Positions 27,983 to 38,690 are shown, counted from the first letter of the stretch. The stretch: 64,000 bases of DNA from Candidatus Obscuribacterales bacterium (GCA_021732085.1 JAKFVQ010000025.1:124001-188000); one strand, 5' to 3'. A program made the numbers and translations. Notes: a model not told the origin generated them from the letters alone.

Positions 27983-29482
27983 CTAAGATGGTCGAGAGAA
28001 TTTTTTCAAATTGCCATTGACCACATCTTTAACCAGCTGATTGATTTCTAGATGATCTTGCAGATGCGCTGGCAGGAGGGATGGCTTCGCAGTGGGCGAA
28101 GCTTCAAGATCTTTGATCATCCAGGCGTGCTTGCCGTTGTTCGTTTTCACTTGCGTCACAATCGGAGTGCCATCAGCAAGCGTGATTTGCTTGACTGAAA
28201 CGCCCGGTGTTGGCTCGTTGAATTTGGTGACGAACTGCTGCCCCTGGTAGGGCTGCAACGCATAACCAATTTGATTTTCTGGCATGGAATGCAAAACAGA
28301 TCTGTGACCCAAAGAAGCCAAATATTTTGCTTTTCCACCGGCGCCACCTTGTTGCAGAAGTGTGGGATCGCCGAGGTCCCGGACAATGAGCCTGAATTGA
28401 CCAGCCACCGCTGCCGGTTCCGCGCCCGTCACTGTACTTGCTACGGAAATAACACCCTGAACACGTGAAGGTCCTAGCTTCGCAGCTACTTCATTTGCCA
28501 GAATTGCACCGCTGGAATATCCAGCAAGAACAGTACGATCTGTTTTGAACAGTTTTGTCAAAGTCTTTTCCACGTCTATAACGTAGGCGCTGTCGATATT
28601 GCCAACTTTAGGTGCAAAGAATCCGCCATCTTTGATGAGACCAGTCTCATGCCTCCAGGCTGACAAGTTGAGTCCAGGTACTACTCGAAAGCGCTCAGGA
28701 TGCGTGTATGCAGTAACAAAGTCGAGCGTTTTATCCGATCGCAAATTCACCAATCCAGAATCGGGCAACTCAAGATTTTTCAATTTTCCTGTATCGACCT
28801 TGAGTCCATCCTGAGCAATAAGAAGGCCTGTACCTTTTCCTCCTGCCGCCTCCGCAGCCAACTTGGCATTGTGCGGAACAAAAAGATCCACCTGCCTCAT
28901 GCCTCCACCTTCTTGTGAAAACATCTTGTAGGGCACTGTCTCGCCATCCATATGCTTTTGCCAATTGGAAAGAACGTTCTCCTTGGTCAGCTCTGGCAAC
29001 TTATTAACTCCAGGAGTTCTGGAAGCAAAATAAGCGCGACCTAATTTTTCAGCAGCTCCGGAAGCTAGCGCCGAAATGGCGAAGTCAGCCGTAAACTGCC
29101 CAAGGTTGTCTTTTGAGATTTGAACATTTCGCTGCCAGTTGTCTGCTGAACTCCACGTGTCGGACATAGCTTCGCGCATATTTCCAACGCGCGAATTGAT
29201 ATCATTCAACATTGGTATCGCTAGTGCCGGCGCGGCGATTCGTCCTACGGTCCACGACAATGATGGAGATCTCTTTATAGCAGTTAGCGCCAAAGTGACA
29301 CCGGCCGACATGAGAACTGTTTGAACTGTGTGCGCTCGTTTCTCCGCATCAAGTGACGAAAGAATGTGATCAGGCGCCGATGAAACGCCTTGCCAGATTA
29401 GCTGCGCCTCACGAACGAATGCATTCGACGAAGGTTTAGTTTCGGCAGAAAGTAATTCGGCTGTGTTCTGAACTTCAAACAT
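27983..29482 (-). CDS. Alpha/beta hydrolase with a separate N-terminal region
   Basis: The protein has about 499 residues from ATG 29482; an upstream TTG (29515) adds 11. Residues numbered here from the TTG. The C-terminal half is an alpha/beta hydrolase resembling feruloyl-esterase/PHB-depolymerase (LpqC) types. It has the nucleophile elbow VLAGYSSGAILANE (Ser334), an oxyanion-region GLLIAQDGLK, and the late His in NNGKHAWMIKD. Residues ~60-165 contain two moderately hydrophobic helices (VQTVLMSAGVTLALTAI; FTADFAISALASGAAEKLG), with a polar SDTWSSADNWQRN between them. This region is not part of the fold and could anchor to a membrane. Substrate unknown. Confidence 0.75.
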   Translation of the reverse strand: MFEVQNTAELLSAETKPSSNAFVREAQLIWQGVSSAPDHILSSLDAEKRAHTVQTVLMSAGVTLALTAIKRSPSLSWTVGRIAAPALAIPMLNDINSRVGNMREAMSDTWSSADNWQRNVQISKDNLGQFTADFAISALASGAAEKLGRAYFASRTPGVNKLPELTKENVLSNWQKHMDGETVPYKMFSQEGGGMRQVDLFVPHNAKLAAEAAGGKGTGLLIAQDGLKVDTGKLKNLELPDSGLVNLRSDKTLDFVTAYTHPERFRVVPGLNLSAWRHETGLIKDGGFFAPKVGNIDSAYVIDVEKTLTKLFKTDRTVLAGYSSGAILANEVAAKLGPSRVQGVISVASTVTGAEPAAVAGQFRLIVRDLGDPTLLQQGGAGGKAKYLASLGHRSVLHSMPENQIGYALQPYQGQQFVTKFNEPTPGVSVKQITLADGTPIVTQVKTNNGKHAWMIKDLEASPTAKPSLLPAHLQDHLEINQLVKDVVNGNLKKFSRPS

Positions 29483-29692
29483 TGAGAGCGGCTGCCTCAC
29501 ACGGCTCAATGACAAACGAATAGAGCATTACAGCTCTGCATGACCCAGTCATATACGCAGAATACGCTGCGCCCCCGCATTCAGCCTATGCGTAAATCAC
29601 GCATGAGGACGTGCAATTAGCATATTCTCAAGATGAATATCGACGATGCGAGTCTATTCTAACGAGGCTGAAATCGCTCTAATATAGCGCCT

Positions 29693-31279
29693 CTAGCCCG
29701 GATGCCTGGAATTAGATTGAGCCGAATGTCCCCGCCGAGCGAAGTCAATTAGCCCTTGTTTTTGCAACGGTTGCCTTGATGATATTGAAAAAATCAGATC
29801 GCGATCTCCGCTACGGAGCGCCTTCACAACAGCTTTCTCGCTAACATTGTTTTGCTTGACGAGAGAATTCAATTCTTTCACCAGCTCTGAGCTCAAAGCA
29901 AAGTGTTTTTGCAGAGTGCCGATTTGACCGGGATCCAGCAAGAAAATAGTCGTCATGCCGGGTCTCGATGAATAACTTTTGAACTTGTCAGACCACGATT
30001 CGCCCTTCACTAAACGAACCTGGTGATCACCACCTGAGAATACGAACAACTCGTCATTAAGCTCATCAACGAGGGTGTCGCTCGACAGCGGGGACTGAAT
30101 TATCTGCGATCTCCACAGCATCACTTGCGGATCTTCGCGCCAATCAGGGAAGCTTTTGTCAAAGGCGTCAGCAGCCTTTTGCGCATACTCCTCCGCGTTA
30201 AGAGACTGTGCATTGCTTCCAGCATTCGCGAAACTTTCGAGAACTGGCAGAATCGCTTTTGAATACTTATCAACGTATGTGTTGTCGTACCATCGACCAG
30301 GCTTGTCTTTGCCTTTGATCTGCTTGTAAAACCATGAGGCAACAGCAGACGCCTGTGATTCATTCAACAAATCGTAGTTGAACTGTCTATTGTTCTTCTC
30401 GAAATATTCGATCAGCTTTTTCTTAAACTCGGGATCTCGAAATGCCCAAATTGTATGAGTAAATTCATGAATCAACCCATCATTATCAGCAAGTGTGCGA
30501 TCATTGTTAACACGCGGATCGTCCAACGCCGCTATCGTATCCGGCGGGATAATCTCGATGGACTGCGCAACACCAAGATCAAGATTCTCTGAGTATGCCG
30601 AGGAAATGAAGTGGTAACCGTTGCCCTCTTTGCGCACTTCTGTTGGCGCTGGAACCAAGACGGCTTTCAGCGGCTGTTTCCGTCCTGCGCTTGAGTGAAA
30701 CAACGACGCGATTGGTTCAAGTGGTCGGGCGAATAATGGCTCGTTCTTTCGAAACCAGGCCAGATCCCTCATCAACTGCGGACTAAATGGTTTCCAAATA
30801 ACCGCCTCGTAAATCGGTCGAAAGTGGTTGAGTACAACTAAGAGAGTTTGAAAATCACCCGGCTCGCTGTATGTTTTTGCCTCCTTAAAGAAATCATCAA
30901 ATGTTTTTGTGTTGCATGCCGTCGCCATTAGACGCTGATGATAGCTTAGCTTTCGACCTGAAGCCAACTCGTATTCAGACTTGTTGTACTTCCGCATTCG
31001 GACATAGCGCCATATCAGAGCCTTGTCGGTCTTGCCGAGTTTATGATGTTGGATCAGGAAATCGTAATAAGCGGTACCTTCGTCCGACTGTTTGCTTATC
31101 CCATTCATGAACCTCAAGAGAGCAAGCGGTTCGGAAACAACAAATTCCAATCGCAGCGAAGCCTCGGCATTATTGCTATTTGCCGCTGTTGTAGGGATTT
31201 GTTCTCCCTCAGCACACACAGGTTGCAAAGTCAGCAGCAGTCCTGAAAGAGTACATATCAGGTGCTTTAACTTTGACAT
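29693..31279 (-). CDS. Secreted HExxH metallopeptidase-like protein
   Basis: The protein has 528 residues from ATG 31279, with GGGAG 8 nt upstream. The signal peptide is MSKLKHLICTLSGLLLTL, cleavage near VCA-EG. GLIHEFTHTIWAF gives HExxH (His271, Glu272, His275), and LLNESQASAVASWFY lies ~60 residues later, where its Glu could be the third zinc ligand. The C-terminal ~140 residues are helical and charged. The overall family is not recognised. It faces the same way as the hydrolase and GGCT-like genes, with ~200 bases between. Confidence 0.65.
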   Translation of the reverse strand: MSKLKHLICTLSGLLLTLQPVCAEGEQIPTTAANSNNAEASLRLEFVVSEPLALLRFMNGISKQSDEGTAYYDFLIQHHKLGKTDKALIWRYVRMRKYNKSEYELASGRKLSYHQRLMATACNTKTFDDFFKEAKTYSEPGDFQTLLVVLNHFRPIYEAVIWKPFSPQLMRDLAWFRKNEPLFARPLEPIASLFHSSAGRKQPLKAVLVPAPTEVRKEGNGYHFISSAYSENLDLGVAQSIEIIPPDTIAALDDPRVNNDRTLADNDGLIHEFTHTIWAFRDPEFKKKLIEYFEKNNRQFNYDLLNESQASAVASWFYKQIKGKDKPGRWYDNTYVDKYSKAILPVLESFANAGSNAQSLNAEEYAQKAADAFDKSFPDWREDPQVMLWRSQIIQSPLSSDTLVDELNDELFVFSGGDHQVRLVKGESWSDKFKSYSSRPGMTTIFLLDPGQIGTLQKHFALSSELVKELNSLVKQNNVSEKAVVKALRSGDRDLIFSISSRQPLQKQGLIDFARRGHSAQSNSRHPG

Positions 31280-31463
31280 TTGACAGGCTCCCACACACTC
31301 CTTCTAAGCACGATTTTCAGCCTAGAATGACATCAGCTTATCACATGCTCCTCTGCGCAGAAAAACTTAGAGAGTGAGAGAAATGAAAGGACTGAAGAAT
31401 TCATGGATAGTACGATAATGTGGCCGCGCAGAGACAATGATTACCGAGCTCCGAAGGACAAAA

Positions 31464-31979
31464 ATGGAAAGTGAATTCACCATCCGCAGTGCCATTCCCG
31501 AGCGAGACAGCGCGGACTTGTTCGCATTGATGGATGAGATTTACAAGACAACTGAAATGATGTGCGAAGCTCTTTCTGAAAAATATTCAGACCAGAGTAT
31601 TTTGGAAGACGACTTAAAAGAATACGCGAGTTTTCCTGGAGCATTGTTTTTGGTTGCGGAAGGAAATTCAAAACTGTCGGGTTACGTCTGCGCAAAACCA
31701 TTGCGACAGTCAAAATTGGCGCACACTGCGTATTTGAATATGGGTATTGCTTCAGACGCACGGGGAAAACAACTCGGCAGAAAGTTGCTTGAAGCCGCGA
31801 TAAAAAAAATTGCCAGTGATGGCATCATCGAAATTGTGTATCTGAACGTGCGCGCGGATAACGAACCTGCTGTTCGGCTCTATGAGTCTTCCGGTTTCGA
31901 AACAATTGCAGTGCTGGATCGCGACACAAAATATAACGGACAATATTTCACCGGGCTTCTAATGCGGCGTTTTGTTTGA
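31464..31979 (+). CDS. GNAT family N-acetyltransferase
   Basis: The protein has 172 residues from ATG 31464, with AAGGA 5 nt upstream; an in-frame ATG at 31437 is less likely. The acetyl-CoA loop is IASDARGKQLGRKLLEAA. The C-terminal GNAT motif is VRADNEPAVRLYESSGFE. The acceptor cannot be predicted. The gene stands alone, facing a convergent unknown. Confidence 0.87.
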   Translation: MESEFTIRSAIPERDSADLFALMDEIYKTTEMMCEALSEKYSDQSILEDDLKEYASFPGALFLVAEGNSKLSGYVCAKPLRQSKLAHTAYLNMGIASDARGKQLGRKLLEAAIKKIASDGIIEIVYLNVRADNEPAVRLYESSGFETIAVLDRDTKYNGQYFTGLLMRRFV

Positions 31980-32041
31980 GGTAGACCGGTCTATCCGAGC
32001 TTTGATAAATCGAAAGAGCGTGGTCGAGAGGCTTTTTAGGA

Positions 32042-32830
32042 TTACAAAGCCATCTTCGTGGTACTTTGAGCCAATTCTTCCAACGCTTCGTCAAGCGCCG
32101 CCCGAGCTTCCTGCTCTGTCTGTGCAAGCAAGTCATCCTGATAAATGCTCAAAAAGCTCTGTAAGAAGTGAACACGTCGAGAGGCAGAATCAGACTTTCT
32201 GACCAGAAAAAGCAAGTCAGATGGAATCAGATGACGTACTACAAGCAGCGGCATCGGGCTCTGCAACGGGCGAAACGCAGGATTGCGAATACCTTCGCCC
32301 TGATGGTTTTTATGAAACTCACCTAGCATAAGCCCGCGTTCGACAAAAAAGGGCTTCAGTCTCCTTTGAGTTTCCTCAATCAGTTGGATCGCATCTTCAT
32401 CGGCCAGGCTAGGAAATATCAGCACAATAGCTTTATTCAATCGAGCTTTGCCTGAAGTCGGAGCTGTATTTGCAAAAACTTCAGCGTAATCCTGAATCAT
32501 CTCATCGATTTCATCAATGCTTGTGCTGCCATCGATATGCAGTTCGTGAAAAAACAGAGACTCGGCTTTCAGTGCTCTTGGAAGAAATGGGCAGACAGAA
32601 CCTTGTCTGCCGAGCTCAGCATGGGGCTTTGCCACAACGTTTGTTATCCAGTTCAAAACCTGTCCGAGCCCATCATTTTCCGAAGCTCGAGATTTGACGA
32701 TGAGTTCAGCTTGTTTCCAGGTGCTTAAGAGAGCACGAACTGGACAAGTTTTGAATCGACTGCGAACACGCTGCTTTAATTCCGGCAAAAGGTGCAGTGG
32801 GGACTCAATTGTTCTGGCAAGACTGAACAC
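32042..32830 (-). CDS. Unknown protein resembling DUF6875-type proteins
   Basis: The protein has 262 residues from GTG 32830. It is soluble, with no signal or membrane segment. The pattern AKPHAELGRQGSVCPFLPRA, a central FPSLADEDAI region, LMLGEFHKN, and SPMPLLVVRHLIPSDLLFLV resembles remembered DUF6875 proteins, whose function is unknown. The last ~45 residues are a charged coil (EQEARAALDEALEELAQS). The family call is from memory and needs a profile search. Confidence 0.55.
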   Translation of the reverse strand: MFSLARTIESPLHLLPELKQRVRSRFKTCPVRALLSTWKQAELIVKSRASENDGLGQVLNWITNVVAKPHAELGRQGSVCPFLPRALKAESLFFHELHIDGSTSIDEIDEMIQDYAEVFANTAPTSGKARLNKAIVLIFPSLADEDAIQLIEETQRRLKPFFVERGLMLGEFHKNHQGEGIRNPAFRPLQSPMPLLVVRHLIPSDLLFLVRKSDSASRRVHFLQSFLSIYQDDLLAQTEQEARAALDEALEELAQSTTKMAL

Positions 32831-33187
32831 GACTGGAAGACCTGTAAAAAAAACGGGGGAGCGCTATTCATCAGACGAAGAACGTAAGTAAGACTATATA
32901 GTGGAGAGAGTTATCCGTCCAATGAATAGATGACATTCGCCAAATCCGCTGAACGCATAACCCAGCAATAGCAGGTATTGGCGGATGAGCGGTGAATTAA
33001 TCTGAAAAGTAAAGTAGCGTGCGTCCGAAGAACCAATGGAAGCCGAAGACCCTGAAAGGCATTAAGTTCTAAGACTCTTCGCCGCAAGATTTGCTTCTCT
33101 TGACACGTGACTGTTGATGAAGTGTTCTAGTTCGAAGTCTAATCTGAGACAAACAAGAGTTGATTCTCCATTCACAGGAGTAGCACC
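32831..33187. other. Gap with no supportable gene
   Basis: These 357 bases between divergent genes contain no open frame with a ribosome site, no tRNA-like fold and no clear palindrome. They presumably hold the promoters of the flanking genes. Confidence 0.4.
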
Positions 33188-33559
33188 ATGTCTGCACTAC
33201 TAGGCCGCCGCGAAGATCCCTTCAGAAAACAGATCGAGTTATTGCTATTTGCCCTCGTCTATCTTTTCATAGCACTATCTGTGATACCGGGTGCAGGTTC
33301 AGCAGTTATCAGCCTAATCTCGATGATTTGCGGTCATGAAGAAACGATAGTGGAGCACCTTCGTGAAATCAGCCTACTGCTTTATCCAGTCGTCGCCAGC
33401 ATCTCGCTTGTCCTGTCTTGGTTTGAACGGGTCAACGCCAAGCATAAGAAGGCATGGCTAATAATTGGAATTCCGTTGGCACTTATTGCCGCAATGCTAG
33501 TAATGGACTGCCATCCGTTCATCTCACTGTATATTCTGCCAAGCATTCCACTCAAATAG
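33188..33559 (+). CDS. Small integral membrane protein, unknown
   Basis: The protein has 123 residues from ATG 33188, with GGAG 7 nt upstream. Three or four hydrophobic segments are visible (IELLLFALVYLFIALSVIPG; ISLLLYPVVASISLVLSWF; WLIIGIPLALIAAMLVM; a short C-terminal ISLYILPSIPL). A short charged loop with EETIVEHLRE joins the first two. No family recognised. Confidence 0.7.
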   Translation: MSALLGRREDPFRKQIELLLFALVYLFIALSVIPGAGSAVISLISMICGHEETIVEHLREISLLLYPVVASISLVLSWFERVNAKHKKAWLIIGIPLALIAAMLVMDCHPFISLYILPSIPLK

Positions 33560-33660
33560 CTTAGTTTATTTGCACTTCGTTTGCACCCGAAACTCCAAAT
33601 CGTTCTTGCAGGGTAAGGGGAAAATCGGAATGGAACGCGAAGAGAATTGGATTACATATA

Positions 33661-35877
33661 CTACCCGCGATTCAAGTCATAACGGTCATTGTTCATGACC
33701 TTGGCCCATGCGCTAGCGAAGTCTTGCACAAACTTTTCCTTGGCGTCATCCGCAGCATAGACCTCGGCTACTGCGCGCAGCTCGGAATTTGAGCCGAAGA
33801 GCAGATCCACAGGGCTTGCTGACCATTTGACCTTGTCGGTCTTCCGATCGCGTCCTTCGTACACGGTCTCATCGCCGGCAGACTTAGTCCACTTTGTCGA
33901 CATATCCATCAAGTTCACAAAGAAATCATTGCTCAATGTGCCGGGGCGCTCAGTGAGCACGCCGAGTTTTGAACGCCCTTCATTAGCATCAAGCGCGCGC
34001 ATGCCTCCAACCAAAACTGTCATCTCAGGAACGGTGAGATTCAATAGATTGGCACGATCCACTAACATCTCTGCCGGTGAGCGCAAATTTGACTTGGCGA
34101 AATAGTTGCGGAAACCGTCGGCAGTTGGTTCCAATACAGCGAACGAAGTAACATCAGTTTGTTCCTGAGTTGCGTCGGTTCGTCCTGGAGCAAATGCCAC
34201 TTTTACTGAATGTCCGGCCTTCTTTGCTGCATCCTCAACGGCCGCATTTCCAGCAAGAACAATCAGATCAGCCATTGAAATTTTCTTTCCAGAATTCTGG
34301 CTGTTAAATTCAGTTTGAACTTTCTCAAGACTGCTCAATACCTTTCCGAGATCGGAAGGATCGTTTACCGCCCAGTCTTTCTGAGGTGCCAAGCGAATTC
34401 TGCCTCCATTTGCACCGCCCCGTTTGTCCGATCCGCGAAACGTAGCAGCAGAGGCCCAAGCAGTCCTTACAAGATCAGAATTCGAAAGTCCGGCAGCAAG
34501 TATTTTTGATTTCAGCGAAGAGATGTCTGCGTCATCAACCATTTTATAGTCGGCGCTAGGAACTGGATCTTGCCAAATGAGTACTTCTTTCGGAACTTCT
34601 GCCCCGACATAGCGAGAACGAGGACCCATATCTCTGTGCGTTAGTTTGAACCAGGCTTTGGCAAATGCTAACTTAAACTCTTCCGGGTTTTCTTTGAATC
34701 GTTTTGCAACTTTGCTGTACTCAGGATCCATTTTCAAAGCGATGTCTGTGGTGAACATCATCGGAGCATGCCGCTTGTTCTTATCAAATGCGTCCGGAAC
34801 CATATTGGGCGCAGCATTATCCTTTGGCGTCCATTGCGTAGCGCCGGCTGGGCTCTTTGTTTGAACCCAGTCAAAATTGAACAAATTATTCAAGTATTGC
34901 ATTGTAAAATTCACGGGCGATGCGGACCAAGCACCTTCTAGTCCGCTCGTGATTGCATCTGCACCGCATCCAGTACCAGCCTTGCTCACCCAACCAAAGC
35001 CTTGTTCTTCCAACGATGCACCAGCCGGTGCCGGCCCGCATTCTGCTTTATGTGCGCCGTGAGCTTTTCCGAATGTATGGCCGCCAGCGATTAACGCTAC
35101 GGTTTCCTCATCGTTCATCGCCATGCGTCCGAAGGCCTCACGAATATCCTTGGCTGCAGCCATTGGATCAGGATTGCCATTTGGACCTTCCGGATTGACG
35201 TAAATCAGTCCCATCTGCGTTGCCGCCAAGGGTTTTTCGAGCTGACCATCTTTTACGTTTGTGGACATGAATTTAGCACCTGGTCCCCAATAAATCAGGT
35301 CAGCTTCCCAGGCGTCGGGCCTCCCGCCAGCAAAACCAAAAGTCTTGAATCCCATAGTTTCAAGAGCAACGTTGCCGGTAAGAACCATCAAGTCTGCCCA
35401 AGATAACTTTTGTCCATATTTCTTCTTTACCGGCCACAAAAGCCTGCGTGCTTTATCCAGATTTGCGTTGTCGGGCCAGCTGTTCAGGGGCTCAAAGCGC
35501 TGTTGTCCACCACCGGCGCCACCACGTCCATCGAAGATTCTGTAGGTGCCGGCGCTATGCCAAGCCATGCGAATGAAAAACGGACCATAGTTACCAAAAT
35601 CAGCCGGCCACCAATCCTGTGATGTCTTCATTACAGTTTCGATGTCTTTCTTCACAGCGTTCAGATCAAGCGTTTGAAATTCCTTGGCATAATTAAAATC
35701 TTTGCCTAACGGGTCAGACTCAATCGCATTCTGGCGTAAAGGCGAAAGGTCCAACTGATTGGGCCACCAAAACTGATTCGCCCGTGGTGCTCCGTCTGCC
35801 CAAGCGGGCAAGCCAGACAAAATCATCGAAGCAACAGCGGTTTGAATAACCAATGCATTCGTTATTCGTTTCATCAT
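33661..35877 (-). CDS. katG: Catalase-peroxidase with an export signal (KatG)
   Basis: The protein has 738 residues; ATG 35877 has AAGGA 8 nt upstream (ATGATG, either possible). This bifunctional heme enzyme removes hydrogen peroxide. The distal site [14 protein letters not shown] gives Arg103, Trp106, His107. The cross-link partners are Tyr226 ([11 protein letters not shown]) and Met252 (RMAMNDEE), and the proximal ligand is His267 ([10 protein letters not shown]). The C-terminal half is the usual degenerate second domain. The first ~27 residues form a Sec signal ([19 protein letters not shown] to PAWA-DG), so the enzyme is probably periplasmic, which is less common. No PerR or OxyR box is evident upstream. 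Confidence 0.95.
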   Translation of the reverse strand: MMKRITNALVIQTAVASMILSGLPAWADGAPRANQFWWPNQLDLSPLRQNAIESDPLGKDFNYAKEFQTLDLNAVKKDIETVMKTSQDWWPADFGNYGPFFIRMAWHSAGTYRIFDGRGGAGGGQQRFEPLNSWPDNANLDKARRLLWPVKKKYGQKLSWADLMVLTGNVALETMGFKTFGFAGGRPDAWEADLIYWGPGAKFMSTNVKDGQLEKPLAATQMGLIYVNPEGPNGNPDPMAAAKDIREAFGRMAMNDEETVALIAGGHTFGKAHGAHKAECGPAPAGASLEEQGFGWVSKAGTGCGADAITSGLEGAWSASPVNFTMQYLNNLFNFDWVQTKSPAGATQWTPKDNAAPNMVPDAFDKNKRHAPMMFTTDIALKMDPEYSKVAKRFKENPEEFKLAFAKAWFKLTHRDMGPRSRYVGAEVPKEVLIWQDPVPSADYKMVDDADISSLKSKILAAGLSNSDLVRTAWASAATFRGSDKRGGANGGRIRLAPQKDWAVNDPSDLGKVLSSLEKVQTEFNSQNSGKKISMADLIVLAGNAAVEDAAKKAGHSVKVAFAPGRTDATQEQTDVTSFAVLEPTADGFRNYFAKSNLRSPAEMLVDRANLLNLTVPEMTVLVGGMRALDANEGRSKLGVLTERPGTLSNDFFVNLMDMSTKWTKSAGDETVYEGRDRKTDKVKWSASPVDLLFGSNSELRAVAEVYAADDAKEKFVQDFASAWAKVMNNDRYDLNRG

Positions 35878-36196
35878 GCTGGAATTCCTTTAGTTTCTAA
35901 TTGGATACCGCGAGTAATCAGACCACTATCAATCCGCATTGAATACGGTTGCCCCGAGCATATCAAGAGACTCTGACGCGACAAGCTTATCTTAAAAGAG
36001 ACACCGAATTTCTGGGTGAACTAAATATGAATTAGTAGCTATTGGCATCACTCTGCTCACAAGTGATCACACTTTTCAAGGTACTGCAAAAGGGTCGGAT
36101 AAGTCCGGTTTGCTTCACTGCACCTAGCTGGGCCGGTTTGCACGAGAATTGCACGCCGTCATCCCCATTATTGGAGTAACGCATGGGAGATAAGAA
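35878..36196. promoter_or_regulatory. Divergent upstream region of katG
   Basis: These 319 bases separate katG from a small plus-strand gene. GGAG at 36187-36190 serves the start at 36197. No tidy operator or sigma-70 pair stands out. Confidence 0.35.
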
Positions 36197-36550
36197 ATGG
36201 CTGAATTCTCGGAAAACAACACAACTAGAGGCGCAGAAACCATTAAATCTGCTGATGTATCCGCTGAGGACTCCAGATCAAGCTCCGGCTGGGATCTGCA
36301 AAGTATCTATAACGGAATCACAGCAGATCGGATTAACCCGGCAGTCGAGAGTGGCGTACAAGCGGGCGCACGAGCAGCTTCATCCTCATACGTACAGGAA
36401 TTTTTCAAAGACCTAAACATATGCGAGCCCACTAAGCTAAAAGATTACATTGCCCTCACCTTCGCCGGAGCGGCAGCAATTTACTGCACAGGAAAACTGG
36501 TAGCACAAGAATCGCAAGAGACAAAATCAGGCGAAGCGAAAAAGCACTAG
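36197..36550 (+). CDS. Small protein with one membrane-like segment, unknown
   Basis: The protein has 117 residues from ATG 36197 with GGAG 7 nt upstream. The first ~60 residues are Ser/Thr/Asp/Glu-rich and probably disordered. A stretch near residue 88-103 (LKDYIALTFAGAAAIYCTG) is moderately hydrophobic. The tail is polar and charged. No family recognised; it could be co-expressed with the gene after it. Confidence 0.6.
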   Translation: MAEFSENNTTRGAETIKSADVSAEDSRSSSGWDLQSIYNGITADRINPAVESGVQAGARAASSSYVQEFFKDLNICEPTKLKDYIALTFAGAAAIYCTGKLVAQESQETKSGEAKKH

Positions 36551-36654
36551 CTTCCGCCGTGCGACAAATCTGAAACATTCTTGCCAAGCATCTGAAACAT
36601 CCAAACCTTAAAGTTATGGACATAGAGGTCACTGGAATTTCGGAGATAGAAGCA

Positions 36655-37020
36655 ATGTTCAAGCAGTTAATTCAGCAATTGTTCGGCGAAGATAACAGCA
36701 AGCAAGAAGCGAGCGACTATACGGAGCAAAGGACGAGACTGCGAAGCACTTACAAAGGCGCGTCCGCAAGCTACAATTACGCTAAGGTAAATCATTCCAT
36801 TGCCGGTGCAATTAGAGTCGGACACGGCGATCAATCACTCGGCAAAGCGGCTGTAAAAGAAGAGGCTCGCGTGCTGGAAATCGCAAGAGCGACGGGTTTC
36901 ACTCCGGTATTCGCCGAGTCCTCAAACGACCAGCACGGCTTCGGTGGTACTAACAACTTCAAGTTTTGGATGCGTGGTGGAGCAGTCGAAGACGACGTCC
37001 AAAACTACAGAGCGTCCTAG
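36655..37020 (+). CDS. Small unknown protein
   Basis: The protein has 121 residues from ATG 36655, with GGAG 9 nt upstream. An ATG at 36616 adds 13 residues but has a weak site. It is hydrophilic, with basic and acidic segments (EQRTRLRSTYKGASAS) and a Gly/Asn-rich end (DQHGFGGTNNFKFWMRGG). There is no signal, membrane segment or known motif. Confidence 0.55.
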   Translation: MFKQLIQQLFGEDNSKQEASDYTEQRTRLRSTYKGASASYNYAKVNHSIAGAIRVGHGDQSLGKAAVKEEARVLEIARATGFTPVFAESSNDQHGFGGTNNFKFWMRGGAVEDDVQNYRAS

Positions 37021-37196
37021 TCCTGGATTAATCAAGCATCAAGATGGTACGGTTCGCTCATTTGCTGCAATATGATGCGAATTGGCTGCAGTCCTCACAA
37101 AAATAAGCTATGAACTTCGCAAAATCTATCGAATAATTCGGTTCAGTCTACTATGATTTGAGACCGCAAAGATACAGGGATGAGCGAACCTTCGAT

Positions 37197-38690
37197 ATGA
37201 ACAATGCGCAAAACAGAGAGCTCTATGATGTTGTACTGATCGGCGCCGGGATCATGAGCGCGACGCTCGCAGTTCTGTTGAAGGAACTTGCACCTAACTT
37301 CCGGATAAAACTCTACGAAACGCTGGGTAAACCAGCTCAAGAGAGTTCCAATGCCTGGAACAACGCAGGTACAGGACATGCGGCACTTTGTGAGTTGAAC
37401 TACACGCCCGAGCAACCTGATGGCACAGTGAGCATCAATCGCGCACTCAAAATAAATACAGACTTTGATCTATCCCGCCAATTATGGTCGTATTTGGTGA
37501 AAGAAGGGCGCATCGATAATCCGCGCTCCTTCATTCATCCAGTTCCACACTACAGTTTTGTACGTGGAGAGAAAGACGCAAATTATTTGAAGAAACGGTT
37601 TGATGCTTTGTCCCGCCACCATTGCTACAAAGGCATGGAATTCTCAGATGACAAAAAGCAGATTGAAGAATGGCTTCCTTTAGTTATGGAAGGACGTGAT
37701 CCAAAGGAAGTCGTTGCGGCCACGCGCATGGCGACTGGCACAGATGTGGACTATGGCTCCCTGACGAATCATCTTCTCGATTCGCTGAAAAATAGCGAAG
37801 GATTTTCGATTGAGTTTTTCCAGCGCGTTCTCGATCTTGATCGCGCCGGAAAAATATGGAAAGTAGTTGTTAAGGATGAGAAGACAGGCGAGCAACGATC
37901 TGTATATTCGAAATTCGTTTTCATAGGTGCAGGTGGTGGTTCTCTGCCCCTATTGCAGAAAGCATGCGTTCCAGAAGCTAGCGGTTATGCCGGTTTCCCG
38001 GTGAGTGGCATCTGGCTTCGCTGTGATAATCCAGAACTCACAGCTCGGCATAATGGTAAAGTTTATGGGAAGGCCGCCGTGGGTTCACCACCTATGTCTG
38101 TGCCGCATCTCGATTCCCGCCATGTTGGCGGAAAAACTTCCCTGCTCTTTGGACCATATGCCGGCTTCTCTACAAAGTTTCTCAAACATGGCTCGTTACT
38201 TGATCTCTTCAATTCCATAGATCCGGAAAACATACTGCCTCTGCTAGCAGTTGGTAGAGATAACGTTCCGCTCACCGAGTACCTGATTGGACAGGTTTTT
38301 GAATCATCGAAGGAACGCTTCGAAGTTCTCCAGCAATTTTTCCCGAACGCACAAGAGAGAGATTGGCATTTGGAAATAGCCGGACAAAGGGTCCAAATAG
38401 TGAAGAAGGATCATTTGCGCGGCGGACTTCTTCAGTTTGGCACCGAGATCGTCAGCACTGCCGATGGGTCGCTTGCTGCAATCCTAGGCGCATCGCCCGG
38501 AGCATCGGTTACCGTTTGGATTATGCTCGATGTTTTACAGCGTTGCTTTAAATATGAATTGCAAACGGCATGGGCACAGCAACTGAAAGAAATGATTCCG
38601 TCCCATGGGCGATCACTAATCGATGATGAAAAACTTTGCAGCAGCATTCGCAAGGAAACGGCGTCGGTATTGAAGCTTCAGAATGTTTAA
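37197..38690 (+). CDS. mqo: Malate:quinone oxidoreductase
   Basis: The protein has 497 residues from ATG 37197. A TTG at 37158 would add 13; neither has a strong site. This peripheral membrane FAD enzyme oxidises malate to oxaloacetate and passes electrons to quinone. The FAD loop is [20 protein letters not shown] near the N-terminus. Family motifs are [39 protein letters not shown] and [15 protein letters not shown], with [11 protein letters not shown] and [15 protein letters not shown] near the end. No dehydrogenase partner is adjacent. Confidence 0.95.
   Translation: MNNAQNRELYDVVLIGAGIMSATLAVLLKELAPNFRIKLYETLGKPAQESSNAWNNAGTGHAALCELNYTPEQPDGTVSINRALKINTDFDLSRQLWSYLVKEGRIDNPRSFIHPVPHYSFVRGEKDANYLKKRFDALSRHHCYKGMEFSDDKKQIEEWLPLVMEGRDPKEVVAATRMATGTDVDYGSLTNHLLDSLKNSEGFSIEFFQRVLDLDRAGKIWKVVVKDEKTGEQRSVYSKFVFIGAGGGSLPLLQKACVPEASGYAGFPVSGIWLRCDNPELTARHNGKVYGKAAVGSPPMSVPHLDSRHVGGKTSLLFGPYAGFSTKFLKHGSLLDLFNSIDPENILPLLAVGRDNVPLTEYLIGQVFESSKERFEVLQQFFPNAQERDWHLEIAGQRVQIVKKDHLRGGLLQFGTEIVSTADGSLAAILGASPGASVTVWIMLDVLQRCFKYELQTAWAQQLKEMIPSHGRSLIDDEKLCSSIRKETASVLKLQNV

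Noticed and set aside
35878-36196. Search for PerR, OxyR or Fur-type boxes upstream of katG
   Set aside because: No convincing palindrome matching these consensus sites was seen.
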